Origin: Pseudomonas sichuanensis
GTDB lineage: Bacteria; Pseudomonadota; Gammaproteobacteria; Pseudomonadales; Pseudomonadaceae
Length of the DNA: 64,000 bases
Direction of reading: 5' to 3'
Assembly: GCF_003231305.1 (NCBI RefSeq)
Contig: NZ_QKVM01000009.1
Location: forward strand, 1-64,000
Shown: positions 16,517 to 24,927 of the stretch, one piece after another
How the letters are laid out: the number at the start of each line of letters is the position of its first letter
Position numbering within the stretch: the stretch's first letter is position 1
Program-made: the position numbers and the translations under genes
Notes under the pieces: generated by a model
Told to the model about the DNA's origin: nothing
The model's database searches: none
The model's input: only the letters and a program-made list of their open reading frames with translations

Positions 16517-17791
16517 ATGTACAACCTTCATCAGGTCCTCGAGGGCCTGTGGGCCACCCCTCAAGGGCTCTCTGTATCCGAACAGGAGGGCGCCCTGGTC
16601 AGTGTCATTCCTTCCATGACCGAGGCGGTGCTTGAGCAGATGCCCTGGATGTGCTTGTACGCTGCCGTGCTGACACTGCTGCTCGGCATCGCTGTGCATA
16701 CCCTGTGGCGGCGCGCAGGGGTGCTGTGGTTGGTGTTGTTGAGCTGCGTGCCCGGCGTGCTCAACTACCTGCAACTATGGCCGGAGTTTTCATACCTTCC
16801 CCGCAGCGTGACCTTGCTGGGTGGCGCCGGCGCGCTGGGCAGCGAGCAGGGCCTGATCCCCTTGCTGGTACTGGCGATGGCCTCCGGCTGGGCGCTGACG
16901 GTACTGCTGTACGATAACTTCAAGTTTTCCGAACGTTTCCGGCTGCTGTTCGATCATGCCTGGTTCCCATTGGCGTTGGTGGGGGCGTTCTTCTTTGTCG
17001 CTGACAACAATGCCACGCAGAACCAGCGCAGGCTCCAGGAAGCCCAGCAGCACGCACAGCAGGCCAGTGACTATCTGTTACGCCAGGCGCAGCGATATAC
17101 CAGGCACTGCCAGGCCGCTGGCGTGGAGGGCTCGCTTTCTTGCCGCTGGAGCCGTTCGGTGCAGAATCGTCTGCTCGACAATATCGAGAGCCCTGACGTC
17201 AGTTTCGCGATGTTTTCGCCTGACAGTACCAGTGGCTATTACGCTGTTGGGCGCGACGTCCCGAGCGCGGCGCAGATCATCGAGTTGCGCAAGCAATTGG
17301 CGCAGTACAACCAGGAACTGTGCCCTGTAGCCCACTTGGGTAAAGGGGTGTCGCGCAATGCCCCTCTATCGGAAAGCTGCGAGCGCGTTCCGTTTACCTA
17401 CTGCACGGCGTTCCCGGATGGGCCACATGACTTGGTGGACAAGTACATTGCCGGCACGACGGTGGCGATCGCCAGTGAGTGCATTGTGCCAAGCCTGGTT
17501 GCCCTGCGTGGCGAGGTGGTCAAATACCAGGCCCTGGTAAAGTCGGACCTGCGTGCAAAGAACTTTCGTTGGCTGTACTTCCTGCTGCTCGCCGTGCTGG
17601 TGGGCGGGAAGGTTGCTAACACCAGCACCAAACTTGCGAATCTCGATAATAGGTTGAGCGAGCGACAGGTGCTGTGGCGGGGTATGAAGCGGCTGTCGGG
17701 GCGGGTGTCGGGCCTGTGCGCACGGGCTATGGTTCATGGTGCAACGTGGTTGAGCAAGCGCTGGCGCGCATGGAAGGCCGAACTGCAATAG
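16517..17791 (+). CDS. multi-pass membrane protein of unknown function
   Basis: I do not recognise this 424-residue protein. Three or four hydrophobic segments lie in the first ~165 residues (CLYAAVLTLLLGIAV, WLVLLSCVPGVLNYL, LIPLLVLAMASGWALTVLL, FPLALVGAFFFVA). A ~190-residue soluble part follows, with six or more Cys residues (HCQAAG, LSCRW, LCPVAH, ESCERVPFTYC). A single membrane segment near residue 350 (FLLLAVLVGGKV) and a basic tail end the protein. The Cys-rich middle suggests a periplasmic disulfide-bonded domain. It stands alone between the LysR and tautomerase genes. ATG 16517 has only a weak ribosome site; ATG 16618 is an alternative start. Confidence 0.7.
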   Translation: MYNLHQVLEGLWATPQGLSVSEQEGALVSVIPSMTEAVLEQMPWMCLYAAVLTLLLGIAVHTLWRRAGVLWLVLLSCVPGVLNYLQLWPEFSYLPRSVTLLGGAGALGSEQGLIPLLVLAMASGWALTVLLYDNFKFSERFRLLFDHAWFPLALVGAFFFVADNNATQNQRRLQEAQQHAQQASDYLLRQAQRYTRHCQAAGVEGSLSCRWSRSVQNRLLDNIESPDVSFAMFSPDSTSGYYAVGRDVPSAAQIIELRKQLAQYNQELCPVAHLGKGVSRNAPLSESCERVPFTYCTAFPDGPHDLVDKYIAGTTVAIASECIVPSLVALRGEVVKYQALVKSDLRAKNFRWLYFLLLAVLVGGKVANTSTKLANLDNRLSERQVLWRGMKRLSGRVSGLCARAMVHGATWLSKRWRAWKAELQ

Positions 17792-17875
17792 CCTGCGACG
17801 CTCGTTCAGCATGGCGCCCGATGAGTGTGCGAGCCACCAAGCGGGGAGGCGTCAAAGCGACTCCCCCGATGCGAT

Positions 17876-18082
17876 TCAGCGCCGTTCGCGTGCTCGCAAC
17901 GCCGTCACCGTCTCGCCGCCCACCCCCCAATTGTCGGTGGGCACCTCTTCGATCACCACGAAAGTGCTGGCCGGTGGTTTGCCCAGCACCTGCTGCAACA
18001 GTCGCGTGGTGCCTTCGATCAACTGGCGTTTGTGCTCGGCGCTGACGCCTTCATCGGTGACGCGGATATGCACATAAGGCAT
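17876..18082 (-). CDS. 4-oxalocrotonate tautomerase-family enzyme
   Basis: A 68-residue tautomerase. After removal of Met1, Pro2 becomes the N-terminal catalytic base (MPYVHIRVTDEG), and the length and IEGTTRLLQQVLGKPP segment fit the 4-OT family. These enzymes interconvert keto and enol forms of small acids. AGAGGA lies 7 bases before ATG 18082, which settles the start against a longer frame. The gene is 19 bases downstream of the SDR gene on the same strand, so the two are probably co-transcribed and may act on the same small metabolite. The substrate is unknown. Confidence 0.88.
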   Translation of the reverse strand: MPYVHIRVTDEGVSAEHKRQLIEGTTRLLQQVLGKPPASTFVVIEEVPTDNWGVGGETVTALRARERR

Positions 18083-18101
18083 GGTTCGATCCTCTGCGTG
18101 T

Positions 18102-18836
18102 TCAGTGCCAGGTGCCGGCGGTGCTGCCACCGTCGACGGGCAGGATGACGCCGCTGACGAAGCGTGCGTCGGTCAGGTACAGCACGGCGTCCACCACATC
18201 CTGCGGCTTGCCGGTACGGCCGCTCGGCGACAGCGCGCCCAGCCCTTGGGCCTGGTCGCCGTGCAGCGGGGTGTCGATGATCCCCGGGGCCACGGCGTTG
18301 ACCTGCACGCCGCTGCCCGCCAGCTCCAGGGCCAGGCCCTTGACCGCCTGGTTCAGGCCGCCCTTGACCAGCACCGGCAGCAGCGCCGGTACCCGAGTAT
18401 CGGGTTGCAGGGCGATCGAGGCAGTGATGGCGATGATGTGCCCGTGCCCCTGTTGCTGCATCACCCGCGCGGCGGCCTGGGCGGGGTAGAAGAAGCCCTT
18501 GAGGTTGGTGCCGACCAACGCGTCGACGTCGGCTTCGCTGTAGTCCACCACAGGTTTGGGGATGAAGATGCCGGCATTGTTGACCAGGATATCCACCCGG
18601 CCAAAGGTCTTGAGCGCGGTGGCGAACAGGCGCTCGGCGGTGGCTTTTTCGGCGATGTCACCGGCCACGCCGACGAACCCGGCCGGGTTGCCCAACTGCG
18701 CGGCCGCGGCGTCCAGGCGCACCTGGCTGCGGGCGTTGCCGACCACGTTGTCGCCGCGTTCGAGGAAGGCCTGGGCGAGGGCGAAGCCCAGGCCGCTGGA
18801 GGCGCCGGTGATGATGACGGTACGTGGGTTGCTCAT
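18102..18836 (-). CDS. atypical short-chain dehydrogenase lacking the catalytic Tyr
   Basis: A 244-residue SDR. The nucleotide-binding motif TGASSGLG (10-17), NNAG (87-90) and the active-site Ser140 are present. However, the YxxxK motif is replaced: Lys158 is kept (LVKGGLNQ) but the position four before it is Pro154 instead of Tyr. Similar SDRs with a non-Tyr residue there exist and form a divergent group, so it may still bind NAD(P) but use another proton donor. GGAG at 18846-18849 supports ATG 18836. It is divergent from the LysR at 18959 and followed by the tautomerase, which suggests one small LysR-controlled unit. Confidence 0.88.
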   Translation of the reverse strand: MSNPRTVIITGASSGLGFALAQAFLERGDNVVGNARSQVRLDAAAAQLGNPAGFVGVAGDIAEKATAERLFATALKTFGRVDILVNNAGIFIPKPVVDYSEADVDALVGTNLKGFFYPAQAAARVMQQQGHGHIIAITASIALQPDTRVPALLPVLVKGGLNQAVKGLALELAGSGVQVNAVAPGIIDTPLHGDQAQGLGALSPSGRTGKPQDVVDAVLYLTDARFVSGVILPVDGGSTAGTWH

Positions 18837-18958
18837 AGGGGTGATCTCCAGTGGATGAGCCTTGGCTCGGGGTGGAATCACTGTAAGTTGCAACGCTCGC
18901 TTGAAAAATGAGGCGCATGGCATTTCAATCGATACACCGTGTAATCAATCGAGCCGCC

Positions 18959-19879
18959 ATGACCCGCCATTTCGATGACCTGCAACTGGGCAGCCTGGAG
19001 CTGTTCTGCCTTGCCGCCGATGCCGGCAGCTTCACCGAGGCGGCCACCTTGGCCGGTGTCACGCCTGCCGCCGTGAGCCGGTCGGTGGCCCGCCTGGAAG
19101 AGCGCCTGGGCGTGCGCCTGTTCGTGCGTACCACCCGGCAGATGCGCCTGTCCGAGGCCGGGCAAGCCTACTACCAGCAATGCCGCCAGGCCTTGGGGCA
19201 ACTGGTGGAGGCCGAGCGGCAGGTGACGGGCGGGCAGCTCGAACCCAGCGGCCGGCTGCGCATCAGCGCACCGACGCCCTATGCCCACCACCGCCTGCTG
19301 CCGCTGTTGCCGCGCTTTCGCCAACGCTATCCGCAGGTGTTGGTGGATGTGCACGTCAGCAATCGCAATGTCGATTTCGCCGAGGAGCAGTTCGACCTGG
19401 CCATCCGCGGCCGCGCCCCGGCCGACTCGCGGCTGGTGGCGCGGCGCCTGGAGGACGCCGAGCTGGTGATCGTCGCCACCCCGGGCTATCTGGCCCGGGC
19501 GGGGGTGCCGCAGACACCGGATGATCTGGCCGGGCACGACTGCATCCAGTTCGAGATGCCCAGCAGCGGCCGGCGCCCGCCCTGGAGCTTTCGGCGCGAC
19601 GGGCAACTGATCGAGCTGGACACCCAGGGCGCCTTCACCTGCCAGGGCGACTTCCTCGCCACCAGCACGCTGGTGCGCCACGGCGGCGGCCTGATGCAGG
19701 CCTACCGCTTCACCGTGCAGGACGCCCTGGACAGCGGTGAGCTGGTGGAGGTGCTGGCGGATTTCGGCGGCACCTCGCGGCCCTTCATGCTGGTTTACCC
19801 GCAGGCCAGGCACATGCCGTTGAAGGTGCGCGTGTTCATCGACTTCCTGTTGGGCGAACGGCCTCTGCCGTTTGGCTGA
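18959..19879 (+). CDS. LysR-family transcriptional regulator
   Basis: A 306-residue LysR protein, with HTH at residues ~25-50 (SFTEAATLAGVTPAAVSRSVARLE) and effector domain from ~100 (GRLRISAPTPYAHHRLLP). The DVHVSNRNVDFAEEQFDLAIR segment is typical of the CrgA/AaeR-like group that often regulates an adjacent divergent oxidoreductase. It is divergent from the SDR gene (start 18836), 122 bases away, so it probably controls the SDR-tautomerase pair. ATG 18959 (MTRHFDDLQ) is chosen over an in-frame start at 18908 because alignment to the family begins here. Confidence 0.9.
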   Translation: MTRHFDDLQLGSLELFCLAADAGSFTEAATLAGVTPAAVSRSVARLEERLGVRLFVRTTRQMRLSEAGQAYYQQCRQALGQLVEAERQVTGGQLEPSGRLRISAPTPYAHHRLLPLLPRFRQRYPQVLVDVHVSNRNVDFAEEQFDLAIRGRAPADSRLVARRLEDAELVIVATPGYLARAGVPQTPDDLAGHDCIQFEMPSSGRRPPWSFRRDGQLIELDTQGAFTCQGDFLATSTLVRHGGGLMQAYRFTVQDALDSGELVEVLADFGGTSRPFMLVYPQARHMPLKVRVFIDFLLGERPLPFG

Positions 19880-19981
19880 AGCCCGCGCAGGGCGTGCGCT
19901 GGAGCACTATTCTTGTCGCTGCGTCGGCGCGTTGTGCCGCCGACCTTTCAGCAGTCCGGCTATTTCCCAGGAGAACGCTCC

Positions 19982-20251
19982 ATGAAATCCATGACACTGC
20001 TAGTGATTGCCTCGGTACTGAGTTTTGCCGCACAGGCCGAGGACAGCGCGGCGACCAACTGCGATGCCAAGATCAATGACCTGGAGTACATCAGCAAAAC
20101 CGATGGCCAGGCGCTGCATGGCGGCATGGCGCACGACTACCATGAGCTGCTCAAGGAAGCCAAGGCCGCCAAGGCCAGCGGTGACATGGAGAAGTGTCAG
20201 GCCTCGGCCGACCGTGCCAAGACCATCTACAACAAAGCGCGCGGCAAGTAG
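19982..20251 (+). CDS. small exported protein, unknown function
   Basis: An 89-residue protein with a clear signal peptide (MKSMTLLVIASVLSFAAQA, cleavage before EDSA). The mature part is ~70 residues, helical, lysine-rich and has two Cys (TNCDAKIND and EKCQASAD) that could form a disulfide. AGGAG at 19969-19973 lies 8 bases before ATG 19982. The overall pattern resembles small periplasmic proteins found widely in pseudomonads, but I cannot assign a role. It stands alone between a LysR gene and the MOSC gene. Confidence 0.8.
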   Translation: MKSMTLLVIASVLSFAAQAEDSAATNCDAKINDLEYISKTDGQALHGGMAHDYHELLKEAKAAKASGDMEKCQASADRAKTIYNKARGK

Positions 20252-20318
20252 CCAGGAGCCTATGGGAGGGCGCGGGGTCTCGTGTAAGCTCGCTTGGGTC
20301 ATCTCACGAGAGCTCCCC

Positions 20319-21017
20319 ATGATCCCGCCCAGCCCGCGCCTCGACAGCCTGCTCACCGGCATCGCCCGGCCCTTCACCCGCCCAGGCTCGCACAGCGCTA
20401 TCGACAAGCAGCCTCGCCAAGGTGCCTTGCAGGTGACCGCGCTGGGTATCGCGGGTGACGAACAAGGCGACCTGCGCGTACACGGTGGGGTGGAAAAAGC
20501 CATCCATCACTACCCCCGTGAACACTACGCCGCTTGGGCGGCCGAGCTGGGCGAGCACCCGCTGCTGGCGCAGCCCGGCGCCTTTGGCGAAAACTTCAGC
20601 AGCACCGGTTGGACCGAGGCCGATGTCTGCCTGGGCGACCGCATACGTGCAGGCACCGCCTTGCTGGAAATCTCCCAGGGGCGCATGCCGTGCTGGAAAC
20701 TCAACGAGCGTTTCGACGTGGCGCAGATGGCCCTGCGGGTGCAGCAGAGCGGGCGCACCGGCTGGTACTACCGGGTCGTGGAGGAAGGCCTGGTGCAGGC
20801 GGGCGACAGCCTGCAGCTGGTCGAACGCCCCCATGGGTTGTGGTCGGTGGCGCGGTTGTCGGCGGTGCTGTTCGACAAATGCCTGGAGCCTGAACTGCTG
20901 CAGGAGTGCCTGGCGCTGCCGCTGGTACCGAACTGGCGGCGGACCCTGGAAAAGCGCCTGGCGCAACGCCAGGTCGAAGACTGGTCGTCGCGCCTGCAGG
21001 GGCGCAGCGACGCCTGA
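20319..21017 (+). CDS. MOSC-domain protein, YiiM-like
   Basis: A 232-residue MOSC protein, a family that binds a molybdenum cofactor and includes the YiiM N-hydroxylated base reductases. Visible features are GDEQGDLRVHGGVEKAIHHY near residue 45, GAFGENFSSTG near 90, and RMPCWKLNERF near 125, whose Cys is the expected Mo ligand. The C-terminal ~70 residues match the 3-alpha extension of YiiM proteins. YiiM homologues detoxify 6-hydroxylaminopurine, so a base-analogue detoxification role is plausible. It is followed 30 bases later by a 5'-nucleotidase gene in the same direction, which would fit a nucleotide-hygiene theme. The ATG at 20319 is the first that begins the family alignment. Confidence 0.88.
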   Translation: MIPPSPRLDSLLTGIARPFTRPGSHSAIDKQPRQGALQVTALGIAGDEQGDLRVHGGVEKAIHHYPREHYAAWAAELGEHPLLAQPGAFGENFSSTGWTEADVCLGDRIRAGTALLEISQGRMPCWKLNERFDVAQMALRVQQSGRTGWYYRVVEEGLVQAGDSLQLVERPHGLWSVARLSAVLFDKCLEPELLQECLALPLVPNWRRTLEKRLAQRQVEDWSSRLQGRSDA

Positions 21018-21047
21018 ACATCTGCCCTACAAGACAAGGAACCCAGC

Positions 21048-21983
21048 ATGCCCTTCGAACTGGACGACCGCCTGGTGATCGGCGTCGCGTCAAGCGCGGT
21101 GTTCGACCTCAGCGAAGCCGATGCGGTGTTCCGCCGCGAAGGCGAAGCGCAGTACCGCAAGTACCAGGAGCAGCACCTGGACGTGCCGCTGGGCAAGGGC
21201 ATCGCCTACCCGTTCATCAAGCGCCTGCTGGCGCTCAATGACCTGCGCGAAGACCCGGAAGACCCGTTGGTGGAGGTGGTGCTGCTGTCGCAGAACGACC
21301 CCGATACCGGTTTGCGGGTGATGAAGACCATCGATCATTACGGGCTGAACATGACCCGGGCGATCTTCACCCAGGGCCGCTCGCCTTATGAATACATTCC
21401 GGCACTGAACATCGCGCTGTTCCTGTCCGCCGACAAGCAGCATGTGGACGCGGCCATCCAGGCCGGCTACCCGGCCGGGCAGGTGCTCGACTCGCAGTTC
21501 GATGACGACGAAAGCGACGACAACCTGCGCATCGCCTTCGACTTCGATGGCGTGCTGGCCGGGGACGAGTCGGAGGCGGTGATGCAGTCCGGCGGGCTGG
21601 GCAGCTTCCATGCCCACGAAGTGCTGAACAAGGCCCAGCCGCACAACCCCGGCCCGCTGAAGGAGTTCTTCGTGCGCATCGCGCGGATACAGGCAGCGGA
21701 GGAGCAGTTCAAACTTGACCACCCCGGCTACGAGAACCGCTTGCGGGTGTCGATCGTCACCGCGCGCAACGCGCCATCCCACGAACGTGCATTGAACACC
21801 CTGAAGAGCTGGGGGGTGATGGCCAACGATGCATTCTTCCTCGGTGGCATCGAGAAACGCCGGGTGCTGCAGGTGCTCAAGCCGCACATCTTCTTCGATG
21901 ATCAGTCCGGGCATTTGAAAAGCACCAGTACGGTGGTGCCGTCGGTGCACGTGCCGTTTGGGGTGACCAACCGTTCGGCGTGA
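21048..21983 (+). CDS. cytosolic 5'-nucleotidase (NT5C1-like family)
   Basis: A 311-residue enzyme of the bacterial 5'-nucleotidase family PF06189, which removes phosphate from nucleoside monophosphates. The HAD-type nucleophile region is IAFDFDGVLAGDESEAV near residue 165. The N-terminal part (LVIGVASSAVFDLSEADAVF) and the SIVTARNAPSHERALNTL motif near 245 are characteristic, and DDQSG near 285 is the late acidic motif. It lies 30 bases after the MOSC gene and is probably co-transcribed. A REP pair follows at 21998. Confidence 0.88.
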   Translation: MPFELDDRLVIGVASSAVFDLSEADAVFRREGEAQYRKYQEQHLDVPLGKGIAYPFIKRLLALNDLREDPEDPLVEVVLLSQNDPDTGLRVMKTIDHYGLNMTRAIFTQGRSPYEYIPALNIALFLSADKQHVDAAIQAGYPAGQVLDSQFDDDESDDNLRIAFDFDGVLAGDESEAVMQSGGLGSFHAHEVLNKAQPHNPGPLKEFFVRIARIQAAEEQFKLDHPGYENRLRVSIVTARNAPSHERALNTLKSWGVMANDAFFLGGIEKRRVLQVLKPHIFFDDQSGHLKSTSTVVPSVHVPFGVTNRSA

Positions 21984-21997
21984 CATGATCGACCCTC

Positions 21998-22083
21998 ATC
22001 GCGGGGCAAGCCCGCTCCCACGTGGGTTGAGGCCCCGTTTCCTGGGTGCATGCAAATGCGTGGGAGCGGGCTTGCCCCGCGAT
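21998..22083. repeat. inverted REP pair
   Basis: ATCGCGGGGCAAGCCCGCTC at 21998 and its inverse ending at 22083 enclose about 37 bases. It lies between the convergent 5'-nucleotidase and SH3-protein genes. Confidence 0.85.
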
Positions 22084-22103
22084 GGGGCGTCAAGAAGATC
22101 GTC

Positions 22104-22754
22104 TCAGAACCATCGGTCGTTACGCTTTCGCCCCCGGGTCAGCGCCGGCAGGATCAACCCCAGCAGCAACCCGGCACCGGCAATGCTGCCGCCGTAGACC
22201 ATGTAGCGCATCATCACCTGCTTGTTTTCATCCCCCAGCCGGGCCTGGGTGTCGCGCAGGTTCGACTGGGCCTCGGCGAGCTGCTCGTTGAGCGCCTTGT
22301 TGCGGGTTTCCAATTCGTCGATCAGCGCCTTGCGCGAGTCCAGGGTCTCCTGCATGCCTTGCACGCGGTTCTTCCAGCTGTCGTCGATGGTCTTCAACTG
22401 GCCGGACAGGTCGGCCACCTGCTGGTCGAGCTGCGGCAGGCGCTCGCTCTGGCCCGGCAGCGCCTGCAGGTCACTGCTGAGGATCCACACCAGGTCGCCG
22501 CTCTGGCCGCGCACCTGGCTGTAGTTGCCCTGGCTGGTCACCAGGCTGACTTTCTGCCCCGACTTCAGTGAGCCGACGATCCGGTGGCCATCGGTGGGGC
22601 CACTGCGCACGTAGGTACTCAGGCTGTCGCTGACCCAGCGTGCATCGCTGGCCGGCTCTTCGGCATGGGCCGGGGCGGCGAGGGCGATCAGGGCGGCGAT
22701 CAGGCTGCCGCGCAGGGCGGGGAGGGCGGTGTTGGCGGGCTGCTTGTCTGGCAT
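22104..22754 (-). CDS. SH3-domain membrane protein, TIGR04211/YgiM-like
   Basis: A 216-residue envelope protein. A signal or anchor segment (LRGSLIAALIALAAPAHA, residues ~14-31) precedes a bacterial SH3 domain (VSDSLSTYVRSGPTDGHRIVGSLKSGQKV). A long coiled coil follows (residues ~110-185, heptad-like LDQQVADLSGQLKTIDD onward), then a C-terminal membrane helix (YGGSIAGAGLLLGLILPAL) with a basic tail. This is the layout of YgiM/TIGR04211 proteins, whose function is poorly known. ATG 22754 places the hydrophobic segment near the N-terminus; the frame stays open to 22862 but the extra residues look non-coding. The ribosome site is weak. Confidence 0.85.
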   Translation of the reverse strand: MPDKQPANTALPALRGSLIAALIALAAPAHAEEPASDARWVSDSLSTYVRSGPTDGHRIVGSLKSGQKVSLVTSQGNYSQVRGQSGDLVWILSSDLQALPGQSERLPQLDQQVADLSGQLKTIDDSWKNRVQGMQETLDSRKALIDELETRNKALNEQLAEAQSNLRDTQARLGDENKQVMMRYMVYGGSIAGAGLLLGLILPALTRGRKRNDRWF

Positions 22755-22910
22755 GGTGGTCTTCGCTGAAGCGGGGCAAATGAAGGCCCGATGACTGGGC
22801 CGGCGATCCGGTCGAGTGAATTGACCGTCAGCCAAAGACCGCTTTTTTGTAGGCAGGTTCACTGCTTAGTGCAGGAAATGCCTACAGAGTGTTGCCGGAT
22901 GTACACATAA

Positions 22911-22947
22911 ACGAAAACGGGGCAGGCCATCGCTGGCCTGCCCCGTT
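22911..22947 (-). terminator. rho-independent terminator of ilvE
   Basis: A 13-base perfect stem (AACGGGGCAGGCC on the minus strand) with a 6-base loop is followed by TTTTCG on the minus strand. It begins about 18 bases past the ilvE stop. Confidence 0.88.
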
Positions 22948-22964
22948 CATGTCAACGCGCCGGA

Positions 22965-23984
22965 TCAGGCGACCTTGACGATCCAGCCAGCCGGTGCCTC
23001 GACGTCACCGCTCTGAATGCCGGTCAGCTCGTTGTAGAGCTTCTGGGTGACCGGGCCGACCTTTTCCAGGTCGTGGAACACGTGCAGCTTGCCGTTGTAC
23101 TCGATGCCGCCGATCGGCGTGATCACCGCGGCAGTGCCGCAGGCGCCGGCTTCGATGAAGCGGTCGAGCTTGTTGATCTCGACATCGCCTTCGATCACGG
23201 TCAGGCCCAGGCGCGATTGCGCCAGTTCCATCAGCGACAGGCGGGTGATACCTGGCAGTACCGAGGCCGATTTCGGGGTGACGAACTCGTTGTTGGCGGT
23301 GATGCCGAAGAAGTTGGCCGAGCCGACCTCTTCGATCTTGGTGTGGGTCAGCGGGTCCAAGTAGATGGCGTCGGCGAAGTTGGCTTTCTTCGCTTCGGCA
23401 CCCGGCTGCAGGCTGGCGGCATAGTTGCCACCGACCTTGGCCGCGCCAGTGCCTTGGGGGGCGGCGCGGTCGAAGCTGGAAATCTGGAAGTTGTGCGGCT
23501 TCATGCCGCCCTTGAAGTACGAACCTACCGGGATGGCGAAGATCGAGAAGATGAACTCGGGCGCGGTGCGCACGCCGATGTTGTCACCGGTGCCGATCAC
23601 GAACGGGCGCAGGTACAGGGCACCCTTGCCGTGCGGCGGAACGAAGTGCTCGTTGGCCTTGACCACTTGCTTGCAGGCCTCGATGAACACGTCGGTGGGC
23701 ACGTGCGGCATCAGCAGGCGGGCGCAGCTGCGCTGCATGCGCGCGGCATTCTGGTCGGGGCGGAACAGGTTGATCGAGCCGTCCTTGCAACGGTAGGCCT
23801 TCAGGCCCTCGAAGCACTGCTGGCCATAGTGCAGGGCGGTGGAGCCTTCACTGATGTGCAGCACGTTGTCGTCGGTCAGGGTGCCTTTGTCCCACTCGCC
23901 GTTACGCCATACGGACAGGTAACGCTTGTCGGTCTTGATGTAGTCGAAGCCCAGCTTGTCCCAGTTAATGCTTGCGTTGCTCAT
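22965..23984 (-). CDS. ilvE: branched-chain amino-acid aminotransferase
   Basis: A 339-residue PLP enzyme that transaminates leucine, isoleucine and valine with 2-oxoglutarate. It starts MSNASINWDKLGFDYIKTDKRY, the usual class IIb start. The PLP-lysine region is AAKVGGNYAASLQPG, and the cofactor-phosphate loops include SANFFGITANNEF and GVTRLSLMELA-like ITRLSLMELA. GAGGGTG precedes ATG 23984, ruling out the longer open frame to 24083. It stands alone and ends in a strong terminator at 22911-22947. Length is normal. Confidence 0.95.
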   Translation of the reverse strand: MSNASINWDKLGFDYIKTDKRYLSVWRNGEWDKGTLTDDNVLHISEGSTALHYGQQCFEGLKAYRCKDGSINLFRPDQNAARMQRSCARLLMPHVPTDVFIEACKQVVKANEHFVPPHGKGALYLRPFVIGTGDNIGVRTAPEFIFSIFAIPVGSYFKGGMKPHNFQISSFDRAAPQGTGAAKVGGNYAASLQPGAEAKKANFADAIYLDPLTHTKIEEVGSANFFGITANNEFVTPKSASVLPGITRLSLMELAQSRLGLTVIEGDVEINKLDRFIEAGACGTAAVITPIGGIEYNGKLHVFHDLEKVGPVTQKLYNELTGIQSGDVEAPAGWIVKVA

Positions 23985-24190
23985 GACACCCTCATAGCTC
24001 AAAGCCCGAACACGGCGGGCTGCTGTTATATGCGCACCACGCCACCTTAATACATCCGGCGCGGATCGGAAACGGCCAGTCACGAATTGGCTGGGGGTGT
24101 GGCTGGGTGGTGGCTGGGTTGTTGGTTGATTCAGGGTTCGAGTTGGGTCACCAGGTGCCTGTCGGGAGATTGAGTGAAGGCCACAAGGTG

Positions 24191-24485
24191 ATCGTCGGTG
24201 TTTTTGCAGCGCCTATGAGATCGAGCGCCGCCCGCGCGGCGCATCGCGGGGCAAGCCCGCTCCCACATTTGTTTCGGGCCAATTATTCCTGTGAAAGTAC
24301 CGGCGCCTGCCTTGGTGCATGCCTTGAGTCAGGTGGGGCGGCGGCAACGCCCACGCTGAAACCGCGTCGTACCAACAAGGCAGACCAGGTGATGGCACAG
24401 GAAAGACTGGCCCGAAACAAATGTGGGAGCGGGCTTGCCCCGCGATGCGCCGCGCGGGCGGCGCTCGATCTTGAGAGCGCTGCAG
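24191..24485. repeat. nested palindromic element with 126-nt core, copy A
   Basis: From the outside in: TTTTTGCAGCGCC, then GATCGAGCGCCGCCCGCGC, then a REP unit, then TGTTTCGGGCCA (ends 24281). A 126-base core (24282-24407) follows, then TGGCCCGAAACA and the inverse of each layer. A second copy lies at 40968-41270 in the opposite orientation with a core of exactly the same length, about four-fifths identical by eye and gap-free. It occupies most of the ~590-base gap upstream of ilvE; the rest (23985-24190, 24486-24576) shows no gene. Confidence 0.85.
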
Positions 24486-24576
24486 AGCTGTCGCCATGCA
24501 CCTGATGGCCCACATACGATCCCAAGATGGGCGCTCGGGCTGCGCAGTCCTTTCGCGACACAAAAAACGCGCAAAA

Positions 24577-24927
24577 TCAGCGCAACCGCCGATTCCAGTC
24601 CCCACCATGATCGCGCCAGCAGGCCTCTTCACTGTCATAGCGCAAATGCCAGCCCACATGGTCCAACTGCACACCAGCCTCGGCCAGTGCCTGGGTGGTC
24701 AGCGCCAGTATCCGCGCCTTGGCCGCACCGGCCAGGGCATCGGCCTTGGCCGTGTCGTCAGTGAACACCCAGGTGATGCGCAGGCTGGCGGGGAAGTCAT
24801 CGAGGTCGACCTGATGGGTGAGCCAGGCAAAGCCGACGATCTCGGCCTGGGCAGTGGCGCAAGCCTCGGTGAGGCAGGCGACCATTTCCCGCTCCAGGCG
24901 CGCCAGTGCGCGTTTATTGCTGGCCAT
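24577..24927 (-). CDS. conserved hypothetical protein
   Basis: A 116-residue soluble protein that I cannot assign. It begins with a helical segment (RALARLEREMVACLTEACATAQAEI). A beta-like stretch follows (FAWLTHQVDLDDFPASLRITWVFTDD), and it ends WRDHGGDWNRRLR. No signal peptide or membrane segment is visible. Its ATG overlaps the glyoxalase-gene stop by one base (TGATG on the minus strand), so the two are translationally coupled. Similar small proteins occur in pseudomonads without known function. Confidence 0.75.
   Translation of the reverse strand: MASNKRALARLEREMVACLTEACATAQAEIVGFAWLTHQVDLDDFPASLRITWVFTDDTAKADALAGAAKARILALTTQALAEAGVQLDHVGWHLRYDSEEACWRDHGGDWNRRLR

Noticed and set aside
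24213..24674. Open frame through nested element copy A, with a similar frame in copy B (40921-41253).
   Set aside because: The peptides resemble each other only because the repeat DNA does; no ribosome site, and both run through palindromic arms. Kept as a point to test in the repeat finding, not called as a gene.
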